A stretch of 60,786 nt of DNA from CAG-582 sp964636965 (GCA_964636965.1 CAZWST010000004.1:1-60786), one strand, 5' to 3'; positions 7,946-17,079 are shown, counted from the first letter of the stretch. Numbers and translations: made by a program. The notes: generated from the letters alone by a model not told the origin.

Positions 7946-7970
7946 AAAAGTAGTAAATTAGTAGTAAAAT
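7946..7970. repeat. 25-bp direct repeat, copy 2
   Basis: Exact copy of 7099-7123, 847 bp away in the same orientation, on the 5' side of the acetyltransferase gene. Confidence 0.85.
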
Positions 7971-8032
7971 AACTTTAAAAATTTTTATAAAGTCCTTAAA
8001 ATAAAGTTTTTTAATAATAACTGCTATTTTTT

Positions 8033-8071
8033 AATATAAAAAGATTTTATGATTTTTCAATAAAATCTTTT
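8033..8071 (-). terminator. terminator of trmL
   Basis: AAAAGATTTTAT/ATAAAATCTTTT, a perfect 12-bp stem with a 9-base loop that covers the end of the gene, followed by TTTTTATATT on the minus strand. Confidence 0.7.
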
Positions 8072-8556
8072 ACCTTATGAGGTTCATCTCTTAATAAGTC
8101 ATTATAGTTTTGTTGTCTTAATGCTTCATACGTCATTATTGCAACAGTATTTGATAAGTTAAGTGCTCTTACGTTAGCAGTCATAGGCATACGCATGCAG
8201 TAATCTAGATGTGGTTTTAAAAGTTCTGGTGGAATACCTGTTGATTCTTTTCCAAAGATAAAATAAATATTTTCATCTGAATTACTATAGTCAAATTCTG
8301 TATGTGGTTTGTGTCCATACCTTGTTAGATAATAATACGTCCCTTTATTTTTTTCATAAAACTCATCAATATTTTCATAAACTTTATAATCACATTTATC
8401 TATGTAATTAACTCCACTTCTTTTTATATACTTATCTTCTAGAGAAAATCCTAGTGGCTTTATTAAATGAAGCTTGGAATTTGTTGCTACACATGTACGC
8501 ATAATGTTTCCAGTATTCCCTGGTATTTCTGGTTCAAAAAGAACAATGTTAATCAT
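8047..8556 (-). CDS. trmL: tRNA (cytidine/uridine-34 2'-O)-methyltransferase TrmL
   Basis: The 169-residue protein is a minimal SPOUT methyltransferase of the TrmL/CspR group: EPEIPGNTGNIMRTC at the N-terminus, the SAM-knot segment FIFGKESTGIP and the final MPMTANVRALNLSNTVAIM. It methylates the ribose of wobble base 34 in tRNA-Leu isoacceptors. Length and all motifs are intact. GGAAGTGAT precedes the ATG. It appears to be a single-gene unit with its own terminator. Confidence 0.93.
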   Translation of the reverse strand: MINIVLFEPEIPGNTGNIMRTCVATNSKLHLIKPLGFSLEDKYIKRSGVNYIDKCDYKVYENIDEFYEKNKGTYYYLTRYGHKPHTEFDYSNSDENIYFIFGKESTGIPPELLKPHLDYCMRMPMTANVRALNLSNTVAIMTYEALRQQNYNDLLRDEPHKVKDFIEKS

Positions 8557-8592
8557 ATTATCACTTCCATTTATAATTATATAATTAATAAG

Positions 8593-8618
8593 AAAAAAAA
8601 CAAGATAATTTTATCTTG
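8593..8618 (-). terminator. terminator of the thioredoxin-like gene
   Basis: CAAGAT/ATCTTG stem (AATTTT loop) with a run of eight T on the minus strand; the stop lies at the stem edge. Confidence 0.75.
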
Positions 8619-9120
8619 CTACTAATTCATACATATCAATAACTTGGCTGAAGTCATCTTTGTTAAGTAAGGATGTACTTGAATCCTTTGTATATGTTGG
8701 AACTCCTTCTTTATAGTATACTAAAGCCGGGAACTTCTTTATTTCAAGGCTACCAGTCAAATTTAATGTTGCATTTAAATTTTTTATAAAATTTTGTTCT
8801 GTCATGTGTTCTAAGACATTTAAGTACATGACATTATCTATTAAATTATTATTCTTTAAATATTTTTTTATTTCTTGCTCATTATTATGGATTTGTTCAT
8901 CTTGTGTAAAACTTATAACTAAAAATGTGTCTGCATCAATTTCTTTTGTTGCTTCCTTTAAATCCTCATACAAAACTTCTTTACTTGCAAGAGGGCTTAC
9001 TTTACTTTTGTTGTCTTTATAAATATTAAACAAGTTATAAAAGGCAAAACATGCACTTACGACTAAAACTATAACTCCAATTAAGATTATATAATTTCTT
9101 GATGGGATTTTTTTTGTCAT
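8611..9120 (-). CDS. membrane-anchored thioredoxin-fold-like protein lacking CxxC
   Basis: The protein has 169 residues from ATG 9120, chosen for AAGGGTGATAAGT upstream. An N-terminal transmembrane helix (about 10-30) is followed by an extracellular domain with a thioredoxin-like order: DTFLVISFTQ, a helix, VMYLNVLEHM, then IKKFPALVYYKEGVPTY with the cis-proline position (FPAL). The redox CxxC is missing, so it is unlikely to be an oxidoreductase. The fold call is by pattern; no closer family is recognised. Confidence 0.6.
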   Translation of the reverse strand: MTKKIPSRNYIILIGVIVLVVSACFAFYNLFNIYKDNKSKVSPLASKEVLYEDLKEATKEIDADTFLVISFTQDEQIHNNEQEIKKYLKNNNLIDNVMYLNVLEHMTEQNFIKNLNATLNLTGSLEIKKFPALVYYKEGVPTYTKDSSTSLLNKDDFSQVIDMYELVAR

Positions 9121-9198
9121 ACTTATCACCCTTCTTTATATATATTCTAACAAATTATATGTTAATTAACAACAAGATAGTATTTAAAGTTATACGAA

Positions 9199-10083
9199 TT
9201 AACGTTTACTTTTACGTTTATGAGTACTTATAGGATTTACATGAATTACTGCTAAGTATATTTCATCTAACTCAGTTATTTCTTTTTCTAGTTTATTTGC
9301 AATTTCATGACTTTCATAAGTTGATAGATTTCCATCAACAAAAATAGTTACGGATATTTGGTATTGATATCCAATAGGTGTTGAATTAAAGTGATTTGTC
9401 TTTTTTATTTCTGGATGTTTATTTATTATTTTCATAATTTCATTTTTTAAAGTATCGTCCATGCCTTTGTCCATTAATACATCGAATGATTCTTTAAATA
9501 AACGAAGTCCAACTATAAATATCCAAATAACCACAATAGATCCAACTATTCCATCAACATAAGTTATTCCATATCTACCAAATATTGCTGCAATTAAATT
9601 CATACCTGTAAGAAAGCAGTCATTTATGTGATCTTTAGCATTTGCTCTTACTAACAAATTATTATATTTTTTTGCTATTCGAGAGGTATAAATATATAAG
9701 AATACTTTTATAATAATTGTTATTATACAAACAAATATTAACGCATTTGAATAGTTATAATTGTAGTTAAAAAAAAGAGATTTTATTGAAGAAATAAATA
9801 CTTTCACTGAAACTGTAATCATTATTACACTTATAAGCATAGAAAATATATACTCTGCTTTTCCGTGGCCCAAGTTATGATCTTCATCGGCTGCTTTAGA
9901 CGATACTTTGTTTCCAATAAATGTCATAACAGATGAGATAATATCTCCTGCTGAGTTTAGTGCATCAGAAATCATTGATTGGGAGTGAGTTATAAATCCA
10001 GTCGCAGTCTTTATGATAAGTAGTAAGATATTTCCAACTATACCAAATATACTAGCAAGATTTGCACTTTTATATCTATCCAT
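9199..10083 (-). CDS. cation diffusion facilitator (CDF) transporter
   Basis: This 294-residue protein (start ATG 10083, behind AAGGAATAAGG) has six predicted membrane helices and a cytoplasmic C-terminal domain. Metal-site motifs are present: SMISDALNSAGDIISS in helix 2, DEDHNLGHGKAEYIFSM before helix 3, and ANAKDHINDCFLT in helix 5, with the D and H ligands in place. CDF proteins export Zn, Mn, Fe or Co in exchange for protons. The C-terminal domain ends in HVNP with a basic tail. The metal cannot be decided here. It has its own promoter region and no partner genes. Confidence 0.92.
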   Translation of the reverse strand: MDRYKSANLASIFGIVGNILLLIIKTATGFITHSQSMISDALNSAGDIISSVMTFIGNKVSSKAADEDHNLGHGKAEYIFSMLISVIMITVSVKVFISSIKSLFFNYNYNYSNALIFVCIITIIIKVFLYIYTSRIAKKYNNLLVRANAKDHINDCFLTGMNLIAAIFGRYGITYVDGIVGSIVVIWIFIVGLRLFKESFDVLMDKGMDDTLKNEIMKIINKHPEIKKTNHFNSTPIGYQYQISVTIFVDGNLSTYESHEIANKLEKEITELDEIYLAVIHVNPISTHKRKSKR

Positions 10084-10132
10084 CCTTATTCCTTCTTTCA
10101 TAGCGTATGCTAATTATATCACAAATTCATAA

Positions 10133-10159
10133 AATAAAAAGACAAAACTTTCGTTTTGT
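10133..10159 (-). terminator. terminator of the HEMGH metalloprotease gene
   Basis: ACAAAAC/GTTTTGT stem with a TTTC loop, followed on the minus strand by CTTTTTATTTT. Confidence 0.75.
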
Positions 10160-10160
10160 T

Positions 10161-10724
10161 TTAATATCTATGCAAATCAGATAAAACTCTTCTTTTTAAA
10201 TATTTTACTTGATCACTTTCATGAAATCTATTAAAATCAGAGACAATCAAACCGCATAGGTCTGCATATAATTCTTTTAAATTATACTCATTTCCTTCAA
10301 AGGACATTTGTAATACTCTTGCAATTTCTTCTTTCGTTTTAGTAGTTTCGCGATATCTATCTATCTTATGACCCATCTCATGTCCAAATAAGAATGTTGA
10401 TTCAACTCTTCTTATATTATTAATTGTATCAATATCAAGCACAATATCGTCATTTGGTAAATATAAGTACCCATAAATATAATATGGTAACTGGTTAGTT
10501 AATATGAATTTTTGTCCTTTTAAAAATATATCTGGTAGTTCGCTTTGTTCATATGCCCTTATGCATTTTTTTATACTCTCTTCTCCATGTTCAGTGATTA
10601 TATCAGTGATGAAAGTATCGTCTATATCATCATCTACTTCTCTTTGAAATTTTAACTTTATATCTGTTTCAACAACGATGTTTCTATCTAATCTTTTATA
10701 GCCGGTTATTTTTCTTTCTCTCAT
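10161..10724 (-). CDS. zincin-type metalloprotease-like protein (HEMGH)
   Basis: The protein has 187 residues from ATG 10724, fixed by a GGAGGGG box. FLFGHEMGHKIDRY supplies an HExxH zinc site, and 35-40 residues later LKELYADLCGLI provides a plausible third ligand (E in ELYAD). This arrangement is like ImmA/IrrE or small M48/M78-like peptidases, but no HTH domain or membrane segment is present. It is cytoplasmic by sequence. Substrate unknown. It faces away from the Coat-F pair that starts 90 bp away. Confidence 0.75.
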   Translation of the reverse strand: MRERKITGYKRLDRNIVVETDIKLKFQREVDDDIDDTFITDIITEHGEESIKKCIRAYEQSELPDIFLKGQKFILTNQLPYYIYGYLYLPNDDIVLDIDTINNIRRVESTFLFGHEMGHKIDRYRETTKTKEEIARVLQMSFEGNEYNLKELYADLCGLIVSDFNRFHESDQVKYLKRRVLSDLHRY

Positions 10725-10812
10725 ATTATCCCCCTCCAATTGGAAACTATTGTAACACATTTAAAAGTATAATAAAAGAAAAATTGGCAATAATAATAGT
10801 GGAGGCGATATT

Positions 10813-11004
10813 ATGAGTCAAAAAGAATTAAATTATCTTGAAGATTTATATAATCATGAGAAATTGGTAATTGATATTTTATCTTCAAGTAAAGATGTAA
10901 TTGATGATGATAATTACATTACACTTATTGATAATCAAATGGATAGGCATAATGATTTAGTAAGTGACTTAGAAAAGTTAATGGGTGATATGTGTGGAGA
11001 ATAA
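10813..11004 (+). CDS. small helical protein, partner of the Coat-F protein
   Basis: This 63-residue, almost wholly helical, acidic protein opens MSQKELNYLEDLYNHEKLVI, which resembles the first helical hairpin of Coat-F/YhcQ-like proteins. GGAGGCGATATT precedes the ATG. It overlaps the next gene by 11 bp, so translation is probably coupled. I infer a spore-coat or ferritin-like helical role from the partner; nothing in the sequence alone proves it. Confidence 0.7.
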   Translation: MSQKELNYLEDLYNHEKLVIDILSSSKDVIDDDNYITLIDNQMDRHNDLVSDLEKLMGDMCGE

Positions 11005-11245
11005 AATAATATTAGAAAATGTTCTAACATTAACAAAATCACTTACTACACTTTATTTATATGCAACTATTGAATCAAGTAATGAAAGTGTTAGAAATGT
11101 ATATAATAATGGCTTGATTGAAGCTCTATCTATGCAAGATGAAATTTATCAAAATATGAAAGATGATGGAATTTATAGTGTTGAAAATATCAATGCTTCT
11201 GCAATAAAAAAAGTTTTAAAAAAATTAACAAAAGACGAATCATAA
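10994..11245 (+). CDS. Coat-F domain protein (spore coat, CotF-like)
   Basis: About 83 residues, starting from GTG 10994 with GGGTGA five bases upstream; GTG 10985 is an alternative. ENVLTLTKSLTTLYLYATIE, then NESVRNVYNNGLIEALSMQDEIYQNM and DDGIYS match the Coat-F pattern (helix pair, SN.xxR, q.xif..M...GwY). Coat-F proteins are structural proteins of the endospore coat and some are found in vegetative cells. It forms a two-gene unit with the preceding helical protein and ends at a bidirectional terminator. Confidence 0.78.
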   Translation: MENKIILENVLTLTKSLTTLYLYATIESSNESVRNVYNNGLIEALSMQDEIYQNMKDDGIYSVENINASAIKKVLKKLTKDES

Positions 11246-11257
11246 ATTCGTCTTTTT
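11231..11257. terminator. bidirectional terminator between Coat-F and ABC-F genes
   Basis: AAAGACGAAT/ATTCGTCTTT stem with a 5-base loop and A/T runs on both sides; serves the two converging genes. Confidence 0.8.
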
Positions 11258-13160
11258 AATTATTTAAAATTTTATTTGTTAATTCTTCCCATTCAATATT
11301 CAGTTCTTCTAAGTTTGACTGTAACTTTTTTATTTTATCATTTATTGCATTAGATTTATTATAATCTTCATATATATCCGTATTGAATAAATCACTTTCT
11401 AGAGTTTTAATTTTAGTCTCACATTTTATTATTTCATTTTCTAAATGATTTAATTTTTTCTTTAATTCATAAATGTTTTCACTTTTTTGAGAGAGTTCTT
11501 CAATTTGTTCATTTGCCTTTTCTTTTATTATGTTTTTATCTTTAGTGATTTCCGTTATCTTATTTTTTTCTATGTATTCATCATACCCATATTGATAAAA
11601 GGTTACTCCATTTTCATCAAATACTAGTAATTGATCAGCTATCTTTTTTACAAAATAACGATCATGTGAAACAAAAATAATTGTCCCCTTATATTCACTT
11701 AAGATATCTTCAAGATGTTCTTTTCCAACTATGTCCATATGGTTTGTTGGTTCATCAAGTATTAAAAAATTTGGTTTATTGAAAAGTATTTTACATAGTT
11801 CTAATCTTACTTTTTCTCCTCCTGATAAGACATTTATTTTTTTATTTACGTCTTCTCCTTTAAAAAGGAAAGAGCCTAATGCACGACGACATTCTGGTTC
11901 AGTGAGTTCTGGTAAGTGGCTTCTAAATTCTTTTAATACAGTGTTATCTTTATCAATCATAGCAAGATTTTGATCAAAGTATCCTGGGGTTACATGTAGT
12001 CCATAAGAAACATGTCCACTGATTGGATCAAGTAAGCCATTTAAAGTTTTAAGAAGGGTTGATTTACCAATTCCATTAGCTCCAATAACGCCTATTTTCT
12101 TTCCTCTTAAAATAGTTAGATTAAGTTTACATAAAGGTTTATCATAACCTATTTCTAAGTCTTCAGCTATTAAAACTTTTTTTACAGACTCTTCCATTTC
12201 ACTTAAGTTAGTTTTAAATACACGCATATCAGTTTCAAGTGGTTTATCAATTAAATCCATATGCTCGATTTGCTTAAGTTTAGATAAAGCCATACTTGCT
12301 TTTGATGGTTTATATCTAAATCTTTCATAAATACTTTTTAAACGTTTTATTTCTTTTTGCTGAAACTCATAATCTTTTAATGTTTTTTCGTAAACTAGTT
12401 TCTTTTCTTTTTCATAGTATTCATAATTTCCTTTGTATCGTACTAACTTACCATAATCAATATCATAAATAATTGTTGCTATATTATTAATAAACATTCT
12501 ATCATGGGAAACTATTATTAATGCTTTCTTATAATTCTTTAAATATTCTTCTAGCCATTCAATTGTTGTTATATCTAAGTGATTTGTAGGTTCATCTAAC
12601 ATTAAGATATCTGGATGACTTAATAATAATTTTATAAAAGCTATTTTTGTCTTTTGTCCCCCAGAAAATTCACTTATCTTTTTTGACTTATCTGTCTCAG
12701 TAAAACCAAATTTACTTAACATTACTTCATATTCTTTTTTATAAGAATAACCCCCAAGTAATTTAAAGCTTTCTTGTAAATCAGTGTACTGTTTGATAAG
12801 TTCATCAGTATTATTTTCGTTCATTTTTTTTACGTATGAAGCTAATCTTTTTTCCATATCAATTAATGATTTAAAAGATTTCTCTATTTCTTCTATAAGA
12901 GTTAATTCTTCATTTTCAAATTCAACTTGTTTCATGTAGCCGATTGAAAATGTCCCAATTTTATTAATTTGAAACTTTTCTTCTCCTACACCTTCATCAA
13001 ACATTTCATTGTCTGCAAGGGCACGTAAGAGAGTTGTTTTTCCAGCTCCATTTCTACCAACAATTGCGATGTGTTCACCATCGTTTATTTCAAAATTTAT
13101 TTCTTCTAAAATTGTATTACCATTTAAAGAAACGGAAGCGTTTTTTACTTGCAATTTCAT
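11256..13160 (-). CDS. ABC-F ATPase (translation factor type)
   Basis: The 634-residue protein has two ABC domains in one chain and no membrane segments. Domain 1: Walker A GRNGAGKT, signature FSGGQK, Walker B ILMLDEPTNHLD. An ABC-F linker of about 80 residues follows (YEYYEKEKKLVYEK onward). Domain 2: GANGIGKS, LSGGEK, FLILDEPTNHMD. Residues 545-634 are a C-terminal coiled coil, as in the YdiF/Uup/YfmR groups. ABC-F proteins act on the ribosome, resolving stalls or protecting from antibiotics. Which subgroup is not certain. It overlaps the upstream CpXC gene by 44 bp. Confidence 0.9.
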   Translation of the reverse strand: MKLQVKNASVSLNGNTILEEINFEINDGEHIAIVGRNGAGKTTLLRALADNEMFDEGVGEEKFQINKIGTFSIGYMKQVEFENEELTLIEEIEKSFKSLIDMEKRLASYVKKMNENNTDELIKQYTDLQESFKLLGGYSYKKEYEVMLSKFGFTETDKSKKISEFSGGQKTKIAFIKLLLSHPDILMLDEPTNHLDITTIEWLEEYLKNYKKALIIVSHDRMFINNIATIIYDIDYGKLVRYKGNYEYYEKEKKLVYEKTLKDYEFQQKEIKRLKSIYERFRYKPSKASMALSKLKQIEHMDLIDKPLETDMRVFKTNLSEMEESVKKVLIAEDLEIGYDKPLCKLNLTILRGKKIGVIGANGIGKSTLLKTLNGLLDPISGHVSYGLHVTPGYFDQNLAMIDKDNTVLKEFRSHLPELTEPECRRALGSFLFKGEDVNKKINVLSGGEKVRLELCKILFNKPNFLILDEPTNHMDIVGKEHLEDILSEYKGTIIFVSHDRYFVKKIADQLLVFDENGVTFYQYGYDEYIEKNKITEITKDKNIIKEKANEQIEELSQKSENIYELKKKLNHLENEIIKCETKIKTLESDLFNTDIYEDYNKSNAINDKIKKLQSNLEELNIEWEELTNKILNN

Positions 13161-13734
13161 AACGACACATCCTTATATATTTTTTATATGTGTATTCATC
13201 GATTAATACACTTTTATTTATTTTTTTGATCTTTATGTGTTTTTTTAAATCTTGATATTCAGAAGTACTTATTCCAACCATTTTCTTTATACCTACTAAA
13301 CTAAAATTTAGATTTATTTGATCTTTAGAATTATATCTAACTCTCTCAAGTGAATCCAAATCTTCAATATCTAAGTTTGGTAAATTCTTTTTAATTTGGT
13401 TTTTTAATTCTTCAACAACTATATCATCTAACTCATCTTCAAGAATAAGGATTTTCTCTTTTAAATCATCAAATGTATCACATACACGATTTATAGTTGA
13501 GGGGTGATTATCAACATCTTTATTTTCACCTGGAGTAAAATATATTGTATAATTACTTCCAGTTACTGTTAGAGGATATTCAACAGATATTTTTTCATGA
13601 CAATTTTTACACTCATTAAGAAATATACTTTTATCTATAACTTTTTTTATATTATCTCCACTTACTTCTGTAAAAATTTTTATTCTATTCTTAGTTTTAC
13701 ATTTTGGACATAAAAAATCTTCTTTAATTTTCAT
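13117..13734 (-). CDS. CpXC domain protein
   Basis: 205 residues from ATG 13734, placed by GGAGGATACTT. The N-terminus carries CPKCKTKNRIKI and NECKNCHEKI, a two-knuckle zinc-binding CpXC domain. The rest is mixed alpha/beta with NLDIEDLDSLERVRY and ISTSEYQDLKKHIKI. CpXC proteins are uncharacterised and common in Firmicutes. The 3' end runs 44 bp into the ABC-F gene, so the two are co-transcribed; the last residues (KKRFRFFKW) are encoded within that overlap. Confidence 0.75.
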   Translation of the reverse strand: MKIKEDFLCPKCKTKNRIKIFTEVSGDNIKKVIDKSIFLNECKNCHEKISVEYPLTVTGSNYTIYFTPGENKDVDNHPSTINRVCDTFDDLKEKILILEDELDDIVVEELKNQIKKNLPNLDIEDLDSLERVRYNSKDQINLNFSLVGIKKMVGISTSEYQDLKKHIKIKKINKSVLIDEYTYKKYIRMCRYEIASKKRFRFFKW

Positions 13735-13808
13735 AAGTATCCTCCATAACTTCCAAATTATTATATCATAAATCAATATTTTATTATATAATTATGCTAG
13801 TGATGTTT

Positions 13809-15008
13809 ATGAAAATATTAATTGTGATTTTATCAGTTTTATTTTTGACTGGATGTGGGAAAAAAGAAGTTATTCCTGAAGATGTTATTATCGACGTTAA
13901 AGATATCAAGATAGAAGTTTTTAGTGAGTCTACACTTAGTGATTTAATTGGTAACACTAATACAATGATAAATAATTTAAATAGTACTTTAGATACTAGT
14001 GATATAGGTAATAAAGATATTGAAGTGGAGTTTACTTATGCTGATAAAACTTATAAAAAGAAAGTTGAATATACAGTTGTTGATTCTATAAATCCTGTTT
14101 TTATAAATGCTCCAACATTTAGGACAATAAAAGTATTAAATGATTATTATCCTTGTGATGAAATAGTGTTTGGTGATAATTACGACAGATCCCCTACTTG
14201 TGAAATAGATGGTGAATATGATTTAACTAAATCTGGTATTTACGAAGTTCAGTATGTTATTAAAGATTCATCTAATAATGAAACACGAAAGAATTTAAAA
14301 ATAAACGTAGTTGATGAAATATCTTCAAATGGTAATTCAAATAAACAAACTACAACACTTCCAATTTCGAATGTAATAAGTGAAAAAAAGAATGATGATG
14401 TGATGATTGGAATAGATGTTTCAAGATGGCAAGAAACAATAGATTTTGAAAGAGTAAAAAATGCTGGAGTTGAATTTGTTATAATGCGTATGGGAATTAA
14501 TTCAGATATTGATAAAGATATTTCAATGGATTCGTACTTTAGGCAAAACATTGAAGGCGCAAAGAATGCAGGCTTAAAGGTGGGTGTTTATATCTATACA
14601 GCAGCAACTAATAAAGAAACTGCTCTTGAACATGCTAGATGGACGCTTCGTGCTCTTGATGGAATAGATCTCGATTTCCCGGTTGCATTTGATTGGGAAA
14701 ACTGGAGTAAGTTTAGAAAGTATGGAATAAGTATCCATGATTTAGATGAAACATTATGTGCTTTTGCTCAAGAATTAAAAAGTGGTGGCTATGACACTAT
14801 GCTATATAGTAGTAAGTTCTATTTAGAAAACATTTGGATGAATAGATTAAAGTTGCCTGTTTGGTTAGCACATTATACAAATCAAACTAATTATGAAGGA
14901 GATTACTTCTTATGGCAAATGAGTAATGTTGGCCGAGTTGATGGTATAAAAGGTAACGTTGATATTGATATTCTGTATAAAAATAAGACTAGTTTAAATC
15001 TAAACTAG
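13809..15008 (+). CDS. GH25 lysozyme lipoprotein with Ig-like domain
   Basis: About 399 residues. A signal peptide ends in a lipobox (LFLTGC), so it is a lipid-anchored exported protein. Residues 25-175 form bacterial Ig/HYR-like strands (YTVVDSINPVF, GIYEVQYVIKDSSNN). After a Thr/Ser linker the GH25 muramidase begins: MIGIDVSRWQ, VIMRMG, VGVYIYTAA, FPVAFDWEN with the D-x-E catalytic pair, and a final GVDGIKGNVDID-like strand. It cleaves the MurNAc-GlcNAc bond of peptidoglycan. ATG 13809 places the basic residue directly before the hydrophobic core; ATGs 15 and 6 bp upstream are possible. Confidence 0.9.
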   Translation: MKILIVILSVLFLTGCGKKEVIPEDVIIDVKDIKIEVFSESTLSDLIGNTNTMINNLNSTLDTSDIGNKDIEVEFTYADKTYKKKVEYTVVDSINPVFINAPTFRTIKVLNDYYPCDEIVFGDNYDRSPTCEIDGEYDLTKSGIYEVQYVIKDSSNNETRKNLKINVVDEISSNGNSNKQTTTLPISNVISEKKNDDVMIGIDVSRWQETIDFERVKNAGVEFVIMRMGINSDIDKDISMDSYFRQNIEGAKNAGLKVGVYIYTAATNKETALEHARWTLRALDGIDLDFPVAFDWENWSKFRKYGISIHDLDETLCAFAQELKSGGYDTMLYSSKFYLENIWMNRLKLPVWLAHYTNQTNYEGDYFLWQMSNVGRVDGIKGNVDIDILYKNKTSLNLN

Positions 15009-15018
15009 TCTTTTATTT
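14985..15018. terminator. bidirectional terminator after the lysozyme gene
   Basis: AAGACTAGTTTA/TAAACTAGTCTT, a perfect 12-bp stem with a 4-base loop and A/T runs at both sides, between converging genes. Confidence 0.85.
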
Positions 15019-15423
15019 TTGCATAAATTCTTGATACCATTGAGATATCTTATCACTTTTAACGCTTGGATTATGAGTATATTCCAAGTACTCATTTTTA
15101 GTCATTTTTTCTTCTTGCTCTCTTCTATAGTTATTAAATTTTTTTTCAATAAACAAGTCATTTAAATATCCTTGAAGAAGTGATATTTTATACTCAATTG
15201 CATCATTATTAATTTTATATCTTAAATATGTATCATCAACTTTAAATTTATCAAAGTTATTTTCTAAATCATAGTCTTCTGATATATCTATATTGTTGAT
15301 ATGATAACTTCTTATTTTTCCCATAAGTAAGCTTATATCTTGTTGGTAAGCTTCTTTAATTTTTCTTACCTCATCACGATCAGTTGATAGCATACTATAA
15401 AGTTCACTGTATTCATCTGTCAT
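15013..15423 (-). CDS. unknown helical protein, last gene of the FtsK-like operon
   Basis: 136 residues from ATG 15423, whose Shine-Dalgarno AGGTGATT is also the end of the upstream gene (AGG TGA stop), so translation is coupled. The sequence is charged and helical (RDEVRKIKEAYQQDISLLM, YKISLLQGYLNDLFIEKKF), ending WYQEFMQK. No known domain is recognised. It is the last gene of a seven-gene leftward unit and its product probably works with the others. Confidence 0.65.
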   Translation of the reverse strand: MTDEYSELYSMLSTDRDEVRKIKEAYQQDISLLMGKIRSYHINNIDISEDYDLENNFDKFKVDDTYLRYKINNDAIEYKISLLQGYLNDLFIEKKFNNYRREQEEKMTKNEYLEYTHNPSVKSDKISQWYQEFMQK

Positions 15424-15428
15424 ATTAA

Positions 15429-17012
15429 TCACCTAATTCCAAACCCGATTTTTGCTTCACTTTGTATTGCCATAGAGTAACCTCTTAAACGATTACAATA
15501 ATATTCACGATCAGTTTCAGTAAGTAATCTGGCATTATATGCATCTTCTACTTTTTGATAAGCTTTTTCAATATAAGAATTCAAACGAACTTCAGTTCCA
15601 GCAAGACTACCTAAATTATTTGCATCATGCTCAATTGTTAAAACATCTTGTTTAATATTGCTAATAAGCTCGTTTAATTCAACTTTGGCTCTTTCAACTT
15701 CAGGGGATTGATAACCAATTGTTGCTTCTAAAACTAATCTTTTTTCATTTATTCTATTTAGTAATAAAGTAAATGCACTTTTTAGTTGTATATCCTTTAT
15801 TCCTTTATTTAAAGCATCTCCATATCTTTCTAAAGCTTTACCATATAATGTGCTGTATTCATCTAGTGTTGTGAATCCATTAAGTTCATTAGTCATTGAA
15901 TTTATTTCACTGAATAATACATCTGCATATTCTTCTGCATTACCATTTACCTTTATTAAATTTCTTTGTTTATTTGCAATAAGTTCGCTTACAGAATTTA
16001 TATATGGATTTACATCTTTATATACTTCGCTATTTCTTGCATCCTCTACTATAGAATCAAAATATTTAGTTACAGACTCCAAGTCATGTATAGTTGTAGT
16101 TCCATCGATTGTTTGTTTAAGTTTGTTTAAAACATCACGATAATATTCTTCAGATGTAACTGATTCATTCTTACCTAGATTAGTAAGTTGTGAAGAGATT
16201 TCTGCATCAGTTAATAAACTAGATTGAACTACCGGTATTTCAGCGGTTACTTCTGGTACTGAGTCTTCATTTAATCTTATTTGTATTTCACTTACTAATC
16301 CTGGATTATCTCCGGTTTTATTGTGTTCATCTTCTTTTTTTCTTTCAAGTTCTTTCTTTTGCGTTGCTAAAACTTCTGCTTGATGGTCAACTATTTCTTT
16401 AATAAATTCATTTAAATCAATTGATTTTTCTCCAAAGTTAACTGAATATTCTGTATCCATCTTTGTTGGAAGAACTTTAACAATATATTCTCTTACCGTA
16501 ATATTCATACCATCTAAAGTAGATTCTAATATTTCCTTATCTACTCTGCTTACATAGTATTCACATGATTCAATTTTTCCTTCTAAAGTTGGTGCTTTAT
16601 ATTCATCATTTAATACTTTTCGATATAATTCACTTAATTCAATAGTCTTACCAGCATAGTTAAGAGTTCCATCATCATTCATAAATTCAAGGGCATATTG
16701 AATTAAATAATCACTTACATTTCTAAATTCATTTGGACCAATTTGAATAACATCAATAAAATTAGGATTTTCTTTAATAAATTCTCTTACACTTTTTAAT
16801 CTAATGTCATTTAGGTTTAATCTTGTTACTAATTTTTCATTAATATCTTGAGCAACTCTTAAAGGGTCGGCGCCATCTTTAACAAAAAGGTTCGCATTAC
16901 TCTCCAAAAACTCAAATAAAGGAATACGTTTGTCTTGGGATATGATTGTTGCATTTGCAAATGAATTAGGTAATAATTGCTCTGCTTGTTTAATAATGTC
17001 AAGTTTTTCCAT
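15429..17012 (-). CDS. large unknown protein of the FtsK-like operon
   Basis: 527 residues, not recognised. Residues 1-215 are alpha/beta with FREFIKENPNF-like segments and a repeated theme of REFI/REYIVKVL/NEFIKEIV near hydrophobic strands. Residues 215-270 are a charged, Pro/Glu-rich linker (KKELERKKEDEHNK). Residues 275-527 are almost all helical with no membrane segment. It ends at TGA, which confirms UGA as a stop. A strong AAGGAGG box precedes it. The N-terminal repeats suggest a multi-domain adaptor; function unknown. Confidence 0.7.
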   Translation of the reverse strand: MEKLDIIKQAEQLLPNSFANATIISQDKRIPLFEFLESNANLFVKDGADPLRVAQDINEKLVTRLNLNDIRLKSVREFIKENPNFIDVIQIGPNEFRNVSDYLIQYALEFMNDDGTLNYAGKTIELSELYRKVLNDEYKAPTLEGKIESCEYYVSRVDKEILESTLDGMNITVREYIVKVLPTKMDTEYSVNFGEKSIDLNEFIKEIVDHQAEVLATQKKELERKKEDEHNKTGDNPGLVSEIQIRLNEDSVPEVTAEIPVVQSSLLTDAEISSQLTNLGKNESVTSEEYYRDVLNKLKQTIDGTTTIHDLESVTKYFDSIVEDARNSEVYKDVNPYINSVSELIANKQRNLIKVNGNAEEYADVLFSEINSMTNELNGFTTLDEYSTLYGKALERYGDALNKGIKDIQLKSAFTLLLNRINEKRLVLEATIGYQSPEVERAKVELNELISNIKQDVLTIEHDANNLGSLAGTEVRLNSYIEKAYQKVEDAYNARLLTETDREYYCNRLRGYSMAIQSEAKIGFGIR

Positions 17013-17048
17013 TCATATCCTCCTTTACTTTACATATTTAATTATAGC

Positions 17049-17079
17049 AAAAAAAAAGACTATTTAGTAGTCCTTTTTT
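17049..17079 (-). terminator. internal terminator in the FtsK-like cluster
   Basis: AAGGACTA/TAGTC-type stem (GACTA 17058-17062 with TAGTC 17068-17072) followed by nine T on the minus strand. It divides the five upstream genes from the 527-aa and 136-aa genes, though read-through is possible. Confidence 0.7.

Noticed and set aside
15429..17012. Phage or secretion structural protein
   Set aside because: Some helical segments look tail- or scaffold-like, but no phage or type VII genes accompany it and no motif supports the idea.
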